Origin: Crocinitomicaceae bacterium
GTDB taxonomy: Bacteria; Bacteroidota; Bacteroidia; Flavobacteriales_D; Crocinitomicaceae
Direction: 5' to 3'
NCBI GenBank assembly: GCA_030727405.1
Contig: JANRBR010000028.1
Coordinates: 71,442-135,441 of the forward strand
DNA: 64,000 nt
In this document: positions 47,941 through 58,407 of the stretch, one piece after another
Numbering within the stretch: position 1 is the first letter of the stretch
Layout of the letters: every line of letters begins with the position of its first letter
Position numbers and translations under genes: made by a program
The notes under the pieces: model-generated
Databases searched by the model: none
What the model saw: the letters and a program-made list of their open reading frames with translations, nothing else
Told to the model about the DNA's origin: nothing

Positions 47941-50229
47941 TTGCGAAGTTTCTGGGCCCTTATTTTTTCACTTTTTTTCATTCTGTACTCAGAATGTTAT
48001 GCACAGCAAAAGATTGGTGTAGTCTTAAGCGGCGGAGGTGCTGCTGGAGTCGCGCATGTTGGTGTATTGAAAGCTTTGGAAGAAAGGAACATACCCATTG
48101 ATTATGTGGTGGGAACTTCTGCGGGTGCCTTGGTTGCGAGCATGTACGCTTGTGGGTATTCTCCAGATGAGATCGAAGCATATGTGTTGAGTGAGCCTTT
48201 TCAATTGATGGTGAAAGGTGATGTTGAGGTTCAAAAGAAATTCTACTTTTTTGATGAGTCCAATTCGAGCAGCATGTTCAATATTCCTTTTTCAAAGGAC
48301 AGTATTTTGCAGAAGTCCATTCCGATGTCCTTTGTGAATCCAAATTATTTTGATTTTGAAATGTTGCGCATACTTGGCTTAACAGGTGCATCGGTCGGTA
48401 AAGATTTCGATCAACTATTTGTCCCCTTTCGATGCGTTGCCTCAGATGTCGTGAACAAAAAAACGGTGGTTTTTTCGAATGGTAATTTAAACGAGTCTGT
48501 TCGTGCTTCCATGACTTTCCCCCTGTACTTGAATCCAATTCGGATTAATGGAGTCTTGTATTTTGATGGAGGATTGTATGATAACTTTCCATTGAATGTG
48601 ATGTACGAAGAATTTCCTGCCGATTTTATTATCGGGAGTAATGTGACCAAGAACGACATCCGAGCGAATGAAAATGATTTCTTCGGCATGATTTCAAGTA
48701 TGATGACCACGCCAACAAATTATTCGTTGCCTTGTCAAGATGGAATCATCATCGAACCAAAGACAGAAGTTGGAACCTTTGATTTCGAGAATGTAAAACA
48801 AGCAATTGAGGATGGGTACCTTGCTACAATAAAGCAATTGGATTCTTTGGAGCAATTTATTTATGTCCGTGAGAACAAAGATTCCTTGTTATTAAGAAGA
48901 ATGAATTTTCAGGCAAAAGTTCTCCCGATTCGGATCACCTCCGTAAAGACTGAAATCGTCAAAAAAAACGAACTGAAGTATGTGAATCTTTTTATTTTAC
49001 CTCAGAAAAGCCAGCGTGATTTGGGCAAGGACTTATTTGAAAAACGTTATTTCCGATTGGCCTCTACTCCTCAGATCGATTTTCTGTACCCAAATTTCGG
49101 CATCGATTCAAGTGGTGGCTTACAACTTCAGTTAAAAATTAAAAAAGCGAAGGAGTTCCGGGCAGACTTTGGAGGGTTGATTTCATCAAGAGCCATCAAT
49201 ACTGGATACTTCAATTTGACGTATCGAAACATCGGCCGCATCTCACACAAATTAAATGCTGAATCCTATTTCGGTAAGTTTTATGGATCTGTTCGGACAT
49301 GTTATGAAATGGTGTTACCTTCCGTTTTTCCTGTTTCCATCTCGGGTTATTTTACCTTAAACCGCTGGGATTATTTTCGAAGTTTTGCGACCTTTTTTGA
49401 AGATGTTAAACCTTCCTTTCTCGTTCAAAACGAAGCATATGCAGGTGTAAAGGTGAAGTTGCCTCTTGGAAATAATGCGCGCTGGATCATGGATGCGCGT
49501 TATTTTAGTTTAGAGGATGATTATTACCAATCCAATGTATTTACAAACAAAGACACGGCTGATTTTACCTTATTTTATGGCGCAGCATTGAAACTTGAGT
49601 ACACGAAGAATAGTTTAAATAAAAAACAATTTGCGACCGAAGGAAATCTTCTCCAAGTGAAAGCGCGCTATGTGAACGGTTACGAACGTACTGTTCCTGG
49701 AACAACATCCATTATTCAGGACACAATTGAGAAACAGCACCAGTGGTTGAGTATTCAAGCGGAATTTCAATCCTTGTTTTTGAAAAATGGTCCCCTTCAC
49801 ATTGGGATCCACGGTAAAACAGTATTGAATAGTCAATCCTTGTTTGCGAATTATACGGCAAGCCTCTTATCCATGCCTGCATTTAATTTGATTCCAGATA
49901 TGGAAACCATTTTCTTGCCTGAATATAGGGCGACTCAATATGTAGGACTCGGAACAAATTTAATTTGGGATGTATTTAAAAATATAGGTTACCGTTTGGA
50001 CCTCTATTATTATCAGCCGATTGTTCAATTGCAACAAAACATAGACGGAACCATTCAATATGGCAAACCCTTACAAGCGAATTCTTTGCTCGCCTCCAGC
50101 TCTTTTATTTACGACACGCCAATTGGTCCGGTCAGAGCAACATTAAGCTATTTCCCAAAACAGGAAAGCCCCTGGTTTTTTCAGGTTTGCTTCGGGTACG
50201 TTTTGTTTAATGAACGAGCAGTACGATGA
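47941..50229 (+). CDS. Patatin-like phospholipase with C-terminal BamA-like beta-barrel
   Basis: GVVLSGGGAAGVAHVGVLKALEE; GTSAGALVASMYA (GxSxG); DGGLYDNFPLNVM; C-terminal barrel GPVRATLSYFPKQESPWFFQVCFGYVLF; TTG start placed downstream of a TAACTTTG element. Confidence 0.88.
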   Translation: MRSFWALIFSLFFILYSECYAQQKIGVVLSGGGAAGVAHVGVLKALEERNIPIDYVVGTSAGALVASMYACGYSPDEIEAYVLSEPFQLMVKGDVEVQKKFYFFDESNSSSMFNIPFSKDSILQKSIPMSFVNPNYFDFEMLRILGLTGASVGKDFDQLFVPFRCVASDVVNKKTVVFSNGNLNESVRASMTFPLYLNPIRINGVLYFDGGLYDNFPLNVMYEEFPADFIIGSNVTKNDIRANENDFFGMISSMMTTPTNYSLPCQDGIIIEPKTEVGTFDFENVKQAIEDGYLATIKQLDSLEQFIYVRENKDSLLLRRMNFQAKVLPIRITSVKTEIVKKNELKYVNLFILPQKSQRDLGKDLFEKRYFRLASTPQIDFLYPNFGIDSSGGLQLQLKIKKAKEFRADFGGLISSRAINTGYFNLTYRNIGRISHKLNAESYFGKFYGSVRTCYEMVLPSVFPVSISGYFTLNRWDYFRSFATFFEDVKPSFLVQNEAYAGVKVKLPLGNNARWIMDARYFSLEDDYYQSNVFTNKDTADFTLFYGAALKLEYTKNSLNKKQFATEGNLLQVKARYVNGYERTVPGTTSIIQDTIEKQHQWLSIQAEFQSLFLKNGPLHIGIHGKTVLNSQSLFANYTASLLSMPAFNLIPDMETIFLPEYRATQYVGLGTNLIWDVFKNIGYRLDLYYYQPIVQLQQNIDGTIQYGKPLQANSLLASSSFIYDTPIGPVRATLSYFPKQESPWFFQVCFGYVLFNERAVR

Positions 50230-50230
50230 T

Positions 50231-52798
50231 TTAAAGGAGTCCTCTAGTTCTCAAGAATTCGTCTAAACTCTCAATGTCTCCGAATAACACCTCTCTTGCC
50301 TTCGATCCTTGGAACGCTCCGATAATGCCCATGCCTTCCAATTGATCAACGATGCGTCCTGCTCTGTTGTATCCCAATTTTAACTTTCGTTGCAATAAAC
50401 TGGCAGAACCTTGTTGATTGATGACCACAATTCTTGCGGAATCAACAAACATTGGATCAATCTCATTCATGTCCATTTCGCCACCTAAATCACTTCCTTC
50501 TGGAGTGTATTCTGGTAAAATAAGCGCTTCGGGGTAGGCACGCTGGTCTCCAATAAAGCCACAAATTTCTTCCACCTCAGGTGTGTCTACAAATCCACAT
50601 TGTAAGCGCTTAATATCCGACCCTGTTGAAATCAACATGTCACCACGTCCAATTAATTGATCAGCACCAGAGGCATCTAAAATCGTTCTTGAGTCAATTT
50701 TGGAAAGCACACGGAAAGCAATTCGAGCTGGGAAGTTCGCCTTGATCATACCGGTAATAACATTTACAGATGGACGCTGCGTGGCAACAATCAGGTGAAT
50801 TCCAATCGCACGTGCAAGCTGTGCAATGCGCGCAATCGGATGTTCTACCTCTTTACCGGCTGTCATGATCAAGTCGGCAAATTCATCGATCAATACAACA
50901 ATGTATGGAAGGTAACGATGTCCTTTCTCTGGATTTAATCGACGCGCAATGAATTTAGCATTGTATTCTTTGATGGTACGAACTCCTGCGTCCTTTAACA
51001 ATTCATAACGGTCATCCATCTCAATGCAAAGCGAATTTAAGGTGTTGACTACTTTCGAGGTGTCGGTGATAATGGCGTCTTCTTCTCCAGGCAATTTCGC
51101 TAAGAAATGTCGCTCAATTTTGTTGTAAAGGGTTAATTCAACCTTTTTAGGATCCACAAGGACAAACTTGACTTGAGCCGGATGTTTTTTGTATAATATG
51201 GATATAAGAATGGCATTTAGTCCTACTGATTTCCCTTGTCCAGTTGCTCCTGCAACTAAAAGGTGTGGCATTTTTGTTAAATCAAAAACAAAGGTTTCAT
51301 TGGTAATGGTTTTACCCATAACGATTGGTAATTCCCCATCAAAATGTTGGAATTTATCCGATGCAATTAACGAGCGCATGCTCACCATTTCAGGATTGGA
51401 ATTTGGCACTTCAATACCGATCGTTCCTTTTCCAGGGATTGGAGCGATGATGCGAATCCCTAATGCCGATAAACTTAGTGCGATGTCATCTTCTAAGTTT
51501 TTAATTTTTGAGATGCGCACTCCCGGCGCTGGAACAATTTCATAAAGCGTAACAGTTGGTCCAACCGTTGCCTTGATTTTCGCAATCTCAATTTTGTAAT
51601 GTTGTAGCGTCTGTACAATTTTGTCTTTATTCGTTTCGAGCTCCTCTTTACTCACCGAAATACCGCTTGTGCCGTAATCAGTCATGAGGTCTAAAGGCGG
51701 AAGGACATATCCTTCTAAGTCCTTGGTTGGATCATATTCGCCATATTCGGTCACTAATTTTTTAGCCAAATCGTCCTCATCGGATTTTTGCGTGGCATTC
51801 GCCCCCATCGTTGGAGCAGCTTGAACCGGAGGAATGATAGTCGGTTCTGGTTCAGTAGCCATTTCAATTTCGAAATCATCCGAAGAATCCTCTTCCTCTT
51901 TTGTTAAATTGGGGGAAACGAACAATTCACTTTCCTGATAAAAAACATCTTCATCCTCCTCTTCCACTGGGGCAGAGAAATCAACTGTTTCAGAAATAAC
52001 ATCGGATTTAATTTCTTCGTCTTTAATCGTATTTACCACGAAGATGTCTTCGAAGCTTTGCTTTGTATTTTCTGCTTCATAAGCATCTTCTACATCGCTA
52101 AAGACCTCTTTTTCTCTATTGAAAAGAAAATCGAACCACTTGGAATAATTTGGATTAAAAAGGATGGTGATTAATATATAAAGCAATACAAGACTCAAGG
52201 CAAAGGCGCCAAAGCTTCCTAAAGTTAACATGAGCCATTCATTCAAATAAAATCCAAACGTTCCACCCAGGTAGTTTAGTTTGTCGCTGAAAAAACCGAG
52301 AAACAAGGATCCCCAGAGCATAAAAGCAATCGTAATGGTGTATGCTTTTCCAATTGGCACAATAGCATAATCAAATAAGATCCTGATACCAGAAACGAAT
52401 AATAAAAAACAGATACCAAATGAAGTCACACCGAAAAGTCGGTAAATCATGAGGTGTGAAGTCCAGGCACCAAATTTACCTAGCCAGTTTTCTACAGGTG
52501 CTTCCGTTGTGTCAAAAATATAATCGAAAAAGGAACGCTGTAAAATGCGGTCTTGGTCTTCTGTCCAGGTGAACAAGTAGGATACGCAAGCTAAAAATAA
52601 ATAAATGGAAAGCAAACTCAAGGTAGAACCTAAAATCACCTTGAATCGTTTAGAATCAAATCCAGACAAAAAATTCCACCGCGCAGGGGTTTTCTCCTGG
52701 CTTGAAGGCGTCACTTTTTCTTCTTTTCTTTTCCTTGATGAACTACTCGGACTTTTAGTCCTGGCCTCGTTTTTTGGTGTGAATTCGTTGTCTTCCAT
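50231..52798 (-). CDS. ftsK: DNA translocase FtsK/SpoIIIE
   Basis: Four TM helices, PHLLVAGATGQGKSVGLNAILIS Walker A, C-terminal winged-helix (RKLKLGYNRAGRIVDQLEGMGIIG). Confidence 0.95.
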   Translation of the reverse strand: MEDNEFTPKNEARTKSPSSSSRKRKEEKVTPSSQEKTPARWNFLSGFDSKRFKVILGSTLSLLSIYLFLACVSYLFTWTEDQDRILQRSFFDYIFDTTEAPVENWLGKFGAWTSHLMIYRLFGVTSFGICFLLFVSGIRILFDYAIVPIGKAYTITIAFMLWGSLFLGFFSDKLNYLGGTFGFYLNEWLMLTLGSFGAFALSLVLLYILITILFNPNYSKWFDFLFNREKEVFSDVEDAYEAENTKQSFEDIFVVNTIKDEEIKSDVISETVDFSAPVEEEDEDVFYQESELFVSPNLTKEEEDSSDDFEIEMATEPEPTIIPPVQAAPTMGANATQKSDEDDLAKKLVTEYGEYDPTKDLEGYVLPPLDLMTDYGTSGISVSKEELETNKDKIVQTLQHYKIEIAKIKATVGPTVTLYEIVPAPGVRISKIKNLEDDIALSLSALGIRIIAPIPGKGTIGIEVPNSNPEMVSMRSLIASDKFQHFDGELPIVMGKTITNETFVFDLTKMPHLLVAGATGQGKSVGLNAILISILYKKHPAQVKFVLVDPKKVELTLYNKIERHFLAKLPGEEDAIITDTSKVVNTLNSLCIEMDDRYELLKDAGVRTIKEYNAKFIARRLNPEKGHRYLPYIVVLIDEFADLIMTAGKEVEHPIARIAQLARAIGIHLIVATQRPSVNVITGMIKANFPARIAFRVLSKIDSRTILDASGADQLIGRGDMLISTGSDIKRLQCGFVDTPEVEEICGFIGDQRAYPEALILPEYTPEGSDLGGEMDMNEIDPMFVDSARIVVINQQGSASLLQRKLKLGYNRAGRIVDQLEGMGIIGAFQGSKAREVLFGDIESLDEFLRTRGLL

Positions 52799-52883
52799 GT
52801 GCTTTTTATGCAATATCCAACGAAGTTAATCCTTAACTACTTGTTTTGAACGATTATCAAGGAATACTATAAACAAGAACATG

Positions 52884-53537
52884 TTAGTTATTTTCGATCC
52901 TCCGTTCTGAATTTGAAGTCTTTTCCAAAAATTCATCCATGCTCATTTTCTGATAATCAGATGGGATCATGAAGATGGCCAAAGGTGGTGTTTTGTAGTC
53001 GATGGATTCCAAGGTGTATTTATATAAACCATGATCATTTGCCACGTAATATTGAATCAACAAACCCGGTGCATTCCTGAAGGACCCAAGGTATTTTGAT
53101 GAAATTTTCCGCGTGTAAACAACGCTTAAATCGCTCTTCACAAGTTCGTAATGCGCAAGAAGTTTTTTTCCTTTCAATCCAGCAATTTTTGCATGCCCGC
53201 GTTTGGATTGAAACGAATAAGAAGCATTCGAATCCTTCAAGCTATCCCTCATTTGAATGGCAAATTTCCCTTCCTCCAATTCGATTAAAATGTATTTTTT
53301 TTGGTAACCCAGGTGTGTGATGCTTTCTTGCCTTCCAAATTCTGAACTAAAGTTGACAATTTTTAACAAGGAATCGCGTGCGAAAATCATCATTTTGGCC
53401 TCGCTTGAATCGTTTACATCTACGCGCTCAATACGGTAGGTCAGAGTTCCGTTAAAATGTTCTGAATCTTGACTCCAATTGGTAAAAGACAACAATTGAA
53501 TGATGGAAAAAAGTACAATTGTTTTCAGTGTGTTCAT
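52884..53537 (-). CDS. GLPGLI-like secreted protein of unknown function
   Basis: Signal peptide MNTLKTIVLFSIIQLLSFTNWSQ; NGTLTYRIE; GLLIQYYVANDHGLYKYTLESI. Confidence 0.6.
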   Translation of the reverse strand: MNTLKTIVLFSIIQLLSFTNWSQDSEHFNGTLTYRIERVDVNDSSEAKMMIFARDSLLKIVNFSSEFGRQESITHLGYQKKYILIELEEGKFAIQMRDSLKDSNASYSFQSKRGHAKIAGLKGKKLLAHYELVKSDLSVVYTRKISSKYLGSFRNAPGLLIQYYVANDHGLYKYTLESIDYKTPPLAIFMIPSDYQKMSMDEFLEKTSNSERRIENN

Positions 53538-53657
53538 GGTTGTCTGCGTGCTTAAATGCGAAACAAAAATAGGCAAATTTGAAGAACTTAGAAGCCCCCT
53601 CATGGTTACTTCCTTGAGAAAGTTGTAAATTTGTCCAGCCCGATGAAAGGGACTTTT

Positions 53658-54593
53658 ATGAATCGTCAATTACAATTTATTTTTAATCCATCTGAATTAG
53701 GCGCAGGAACAAGAGGAGCTTCCCTTGGTCCCGAAGCAATCAGAGCAGCAGCTAGAACTCAAAATTCCACGTTATTCTCGGAATTTCCTGTTTTCACCAT
53801 ACCCAATCGAAATGACTTGTTGGATCGTCCAACGAACTTTCCTTTTGCTAAGAGAATTGATGGTGTCCTTCAGATTTTCGAAGGGGTAAAACAGCAGGTA
53901 AAAGAAGCCATCGATTCTGGCATGTTTCCACTCATCATCGCTGGTGATCATTCCTCCGCTGGTGGAACGATGGCGGGATTGAAATTGGCTTATCCTGGAA
54001 AGCGTTTAGGCGTTTTATGGATTGATGCACATGCGGACATTCATTCTCCTTACACGACTCCTTCTGGAAACATTCATGGGATGCCTATTGCGACTGCATT
54101 AGGTGTAGATCAATCCGACCTTCAGAAAAATAGCCTCGACTTAACAACAATGCAATACTGGAATCAACTTAAAAGCAATGCTTTGAAGCCTAGTGATTTG
54201 ATTTACATTGGTGTACGCGATGTGGAAGAAGAGGAAATACACGCAATGAAAGAGCTCAATTTGCGTAATTATACTGTAAAAGAACTAAGGGACCGTGGAC
54301 TTCAGATTTGCATCGATGAAATCAAGAAAAAAATGCAGGCATGTGACATTGTTTACGTTTCTTTTGACGTTGATTCCATGGATCCAAGTGAAACGTCCTA
54401 TGGCACAGGAACGCCTGTTCCTGAAGGAATCAGTTTCGAAGAAGCCAAATCCATCTTGACAAGCATGGCTAACCTGAATAATTTGGCATGCATGGAAATA
54501 GTTGAAGTTAATCCATGTTTGGATAATGAAAAAAATAGAATGGCCGAACAAGCATTCGATTTGATTAATGCACTTGTAAAAAGTTTAAAATAA
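53658..54593 (+). CDS. Arginase/agmatinase/formiminoglutamase-family hydrolase
   Basis: GDHSSAGGTMAG, WIDAHADIHSP, SFDVDSMDPSETSYGTGTPVPEG metal-binding motifs. Confidence 0.92.
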   Translation: MNRQLQFIFNPSELGAGTRGASLGPEAIRAAARTQNSTLFSEFPVFTIPNRNDLLDRPTNFPFAKRIDGVLQIFEGVKQQVKEAIDSGMFPLIIAGDHSSAGGTMAGLKLAYPGKRLGVLWIDAHADIHSPYTTPSGNIHGMPIATALGVDQSDLQKNSLDLTTMQYWNQLKSNALKPSDLIYIGVRDVEEEEIHAMKELNLRNYTVKELRDRGLQICIDEIKKKMQACDIVYVSFDVDSMDPSETSYGTGTPVPEGISFEEAKSILTSMANLNNLACMEIVEVNPCLDNEKNRMAEQAFDLINALVKSLK

Positions 54594-54595
54594 CG

Positions 54596-56497
54596 ATGGA
54601 AAACCACATAAAAGCACTGATTTTAGGACATGCAACATCCTTGTTTGGTCAAGAAATTGATGAAAAAATCATTCAATTCCAAGTAACAAGAAAGGACGTT
54701 GAGGGTGATTTGACATTGGTTGTTTTCCCTTTCGTCAAACTTTTGCGTTGCACGCCTATAGAAGCTGGTGAAAAAATAGGAAATTTCATTGAGCAGCATG
54801 TTCCGGAAGTGGAAAAATGCATCGTAGTAAATGGATTCTTGAACATCGTTTTTTCCAATTCTTATTGGTTGACACAATTGGATGAGGTATATGGTTCATC
54901 TGCTTTTGGTTTTGCACCGAAAGGATCCAAGCCTACCATCATGGTGGAATATTCTTCACCCAATACAAATAAACCATTGCACCTTGGACACCTTCGAAAT
55001 AATTTCTTAGGTTATTCCGTGGCTGAAATTTTAAAAGCGGATGGACACGAAGTGATCAAAACACAGGTGATCAACGACCGTGGAATTCACATTTGCAAAA
55101 GCATGCTTGCATGGGAGAAGTTTTCTCCCTTGAATGAAAAAGGCGAACGTGAAACACCTGAAAACACAGGATTAAAAGGGGATAAACTTGTAGGTAAATA
55201 CTACGTCGAATTTGATAAGCATTTGCAAAAAGAAGCCAAAGAATTGATCTCAGACTGGGAAAATGGTGATTTTAGCTCGTGTTCGGAGGACGTTAAAACG
55301 GCTTTCCTCAACTTTCAAGCAGCAAAAGTTGATAAGGATGAAAAAGCCGTTCAGGGAATTGATGATAAAATCAAAGAGCTGGCAAAAAACAATACAAGCA
55401 TCCTTTTGGACGCCAAAGAAATGTTGGTGAAATGGGAAGCGCGTGATCCACAAGTGTATTTGTTGTGGACGACCATGAATTCTTGGGTTTATGCTGGATT
55501 TGAAAGTACCTATACAAAAATGGGTGTGGACTTTGATAAATTGTATTTCGAATCGGACACCTTCCTTTTAGGTAAAGATCAAGTGATGAAAGGCATAGCA
55601 GATGGTGTGTTCTTTCAGAAGGAAGATGGTTCCGTTTGGATCGATTTAACAGCCGAAGGATTGGATGAAAAATTGGTGCTTCGCTCTGATGGCACAGCAG
55701 TGTACATGACCCAAGACATCGGAACAGCAATCGACCGTTTTCATGATTTCCCAAGCCTAAACGGAATGGTTTATACGGTTGGAAATGAGCAAGATTACCA
55801 CTTTAAAGTGTTGTTCTTGATTCTGAAAAAATTAGGCTATGCTTGGGCTGAAAATTGTTTCCATTTATCGTATGGAATGGTAGACTTGCCAAGTGGTAAA
55901 ATGAAATCACGTGAAGGAACTGTTGTCGATGCAGATGATTTAATGGATGAAGTCGTTGAAAAGGCGGCCGAAATGACCAAAGAACGAGGACACATTGAAA
56001 CATTAAGCGAGACGGAACGATCTAAACTTTTTGAACAAATTGGCTTAGGTGGATTGAAATATTACTTGTTGAAAGTCGATCCGAAAAAACGCATGATGTT
56101 TAATCCGGAAGAGTCCATTGACTTAACCGGAAACACTGGGCCTTTCATACAATATGCACATGCCCGAATTTCAACTTTATTGGAGCGCGCTGGAACCGTT
56201 GATCTGAGCGGTGTTCAATCGGCTCAAATGGTACAAGAAGAGAAGGAAATCATTAAATTGTTGACGCAATTTCCTGATGTCATTCACGAAGCAGCAATTG
56301 GATTTTCTCCTGCCATCGTGGCCAATTACGTTTACGATTTGGTGAAAAATTACAATCATTTTTACCAAGCAGTGAAAATTCTTTCCGAAGAAAATGCTGC
56401 GAACAAAAACCTAAGATTGGCGATGAGCGAGTGCGTGCGACGTACCATTCAACAAAGCCTTCAGTTGTTGGGGATTCAGGCCCCTATGAAGATGTAA
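54596..56497 (+). CDS. argS: Arginine--tRNA ligase
   Basis: VEYSSPNTNKPLHLGHLRNNFLGYSVAEIL; KSREGTVVDADDL; C-terminal anticodon-binding region. Confidence 0.95.
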   Translation: MENHIKALILGHATSLFGQEIDEKIIQFQVTRKDVEGDLTLVVFPFVKLLRCTPIEAGEKIGNFIEQHVPEVEKCIVVNGFLNIVFSNSYWLTQLDEVYGSSAFGFAPKGSKPTIMVEYSSPNTNKPLHLGHLRNNFLGYSVAEILKADGHEVIKTQVINDRGIHICKSMLAWEKFSPLNEKGERETPENTGLKGDKLVGKYYVEFDKHLQKEAKELISDWENGDFSSCSEDVKTAFLNFQAAKVDKDEKAVQGIDDKIKELAKNNTSILLDAKEMLVKWEARDPQVYLLWTTMNSWVYAGFESTYTKMGVDFDKLYFESDTFLLGKDQVMKGIADGVFFQKEDGSVWIDLTAEGLDEKLVLRSDGTAVYMTQDIGTAIDRFHDFPSLNGMVYTVGNEQDYHFKVLFLILKKLGYAWAENCFHLSYGMVDLPSGKMKSREGTVVDADDLMDEVVEKAAEMTKERGHIETLSETERSKLFEQIGLGGLKYYLLKVDPKKRMMFNPEESIDLTGNTGPFIQYAHARISTLLERAGTVDLSGVQSAQMVQEEKEIIKLLTQFPDVIHEAAIGFSPAIVANYVYDLVKNYNHFYQAVKILSEENAANKNLRLAMSECVRRTIQQSLQLLGIQAPMKM

Positions 56498-56500
56498 AGA

Positions 56501-58288
56501 TTAGCTACCAAAAATCACCTCATCGGTCAATTCTCTGACCATCACAAACAATTCTTCTTTGAAGGTTTGTGCTTCATAGGTGCCTTTTTCAATCTGACGT
56601 AATTTGTGCTCCCATTGTCCGGTTAACTCAGGGCTTTTTAGCAATTCATTTTTAATGGTATCAATCAGGTTCATTCCAGTATCTGTGGCAATGATGTTTT
56701 TCTTCTTCTTTTCGATGTATTTGCGTTTGAAAAGCGTTTCAATGATGTTTGCTCGCGTTGATGGTCGTCCGATTCCATTCTCCTTCATGATTTCGCGCAT
56801 TTCTTCGTTTTCCACTAATTTTCCAGCGGATTCCATTGCGCGTAAAAGAGTCGCTTCCGTGTAATATTTCGGTGGACTCGTTTTTCCTTTATGTATCAAA
56901 GGTTGATGTGGACCACTTTCGCCTTTTTCAAAAATAGGCAGGATTTTATCTTCGCTTTCACCTTCTTTTTTCTTTGCTCCTTGCTCTTTGTTTTCTGCTT
57001 TTAAATCATCGTAAATTACCCGCCAACCTTTGTCCAAGATTTGCTTACCCGTCGCCTTGAATTCCAAAGCATCGACTTTTCCAAGAACGGTTGTGTTGGA
57101 TATTTTACATTCGGGATAAAAAACAGCAATAAAACGGCGACAAATCAAATCGTAGACCCGTTGTTCATCTGGTGTGATTCCCGAAGGTGCAACCCCTGTT
57201 GGAATAATCGCGTGGTGGTCTGTTATTTTCTTATCGTCAAAAATCTGTTTGGACTTTGGAATGGGTTTTCCTTGCAGCGCATCCGTGAATCGTTTGTAGT
57301 CACGAAGTCCGTTTAAAATGTTTGGAATCTTAGGATGTAAATCCTCCGATAAATACGTTGTGTCCACACGTGGATAGGTGACCAACTTTTTTTCGTATAA
57401 ACTTTGAATCTTCGTTAAGGTTTCTTCTGCGCTATAGGCATAGTAACGATTTCCGTCTACTTGTAAGGATGTTAAATCATACAAACGTGGATTCCCTTCC
57501 TTTCCATCTTTTTGTTCGAAAGAAGTGATTTCAAATGGCTTGTCTAATAAATAGGAAAGTCCTTTTTCCGCCTTGTCTTTCGTTTTTAATCGATCAATTT
57601 GACAGTTAAATTCAGTCTCACGGTAGATGGTTTTCAGCTCCCAATATTCATCCGTTTTAAACGCATTGATTTCCTTTTGACGTTGAACGATCATGGCAAG
57701 TGTGGGTGTCTGCACGCGTCCGACCGACAAAGTCATTTTATCGCGTCCAAATTTGCGTGTGTAGAGTCGTGTCCCATTGATTCCTAGTACCCAATCTCCC
57801 ACAGCGCGAGAATTTCCAGCGGCAAATAAATTGTCAAATTCTTTGGAGTCCCGCAATTTGTTGAATCCATCTTTGATGGCTTCTTCGGTCAAGGAAGAAA
57901 TCCACAAGCGTTTCACCGGAACTTTGCATTTCGCTTTGATAAGTACCCAACGCTGTATCAATTCCCCTTCTTGTCCAGCATCTCCGCAGTTGATGACTTC
58001 CTCAGCTTGAGTCATCAGGGTTTCAATGACTTTAAATTGGCGTTTCGCACCTTCGTCTTCGCGTAATTTAATTCCGAACTGTCCTGGAATTATCGGTAAA
58101 TCTTCCAATTTCCAATATTTCCAATTTGGATTGTAATCCTCCGGGTCCTTCAAGGAACATAGGTGTCCAAAAACCCACGTTACACAATAGCCGTTTCCTT
58201 CAAGGTAGCCATCTCGTCGATTTTTGGCTCCTAGAATCTCCGCTAAATCACGGGCAACACTTGGTTTTTCGGCAATACAGAGTTTCAT
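56501..58288 (-). CDS. topB: DNA topoisomerase III (type IA)
   Basis: MKLCIAEKPSVARDLAEILGA; NCGDAGQEGELIQRW; LVTYPRVDTTYLSEDLH. Confidence 0.93.
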   Translation of the reverse strand: MKLCIAEKPSVARDLAEILGAKNRRDGYLEGNGYCVTWVFGHLCSLKDPEDYNPNWKYWKLEDLPIIPGQFGIKLREDEGAKRQFKVIETLMTQAEEVINCGDAGQEGELIQRWVLIKAKCKVPVKRLWISSLTEEAIKDGFNKLRDSKEFDNLFAAGNSRAVGDWVLGINGTRLYTRKFGRDKMTLSVGRVQTPTLAMIVQRQKEINAFKTDEYWELKTIYRETEFNCQIDRLKTKDKAEKGLSYLLDKPFEITSFEQKDGKEGNPRLYDLTSLQVDGNRYYAYSAEETLTKIQSLYEKKLVTYPRVDTTYLSEDLHPKIPNILNGLRDYKRFTDALQGKPIPKSKQIFDDKKITDHHAIIPTGVAPSGITPDEQRVYDLICRRFIAVFYPECKISNTTVLGKVDALEFKATGKQILDKGWRVIYDDLKAENKEQGAKKKEGESEDKILPIFEKGESGPHQPLIHKGKTSPPKYYTEATLLRAMESAGKLVENEEMREIMKENGIGRPSTRANIIETLFKRKYIEKKKKNIIATDTGMNLIDTIKNELLKSPELTGQWEHKLRQIEKGTYEAQTFKEELFVMVRELTDEVIFGS

Positions 58289-58376
58289 TGAAAGGTGAAC
58301 ATATGAATGCCAAAAATAGGAAAGAAAGTGTGAAGTTAAACGTTCATCATATGAGAGTTATGAACGAAATTTCCAT

Positions 58377-58405
58377 AAAAAAAGCGGTGATTATCACCGC
58401 TTTTT
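58377..58405. terminator. Bidirectional Rho-independent terminator
   Basis: AAAAAAAGCGGTGA-tta-TCACCGCTTTTT immediately 3' of the minus-strand dsbD-like gene. Confidence 0.85.
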
Positions 58406-58407
58406 CT

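Noticed and set aside
55371-55754. 127-aa ORF antisense to argS
   Set aside because: Shadow ORF; argS frame is certain.
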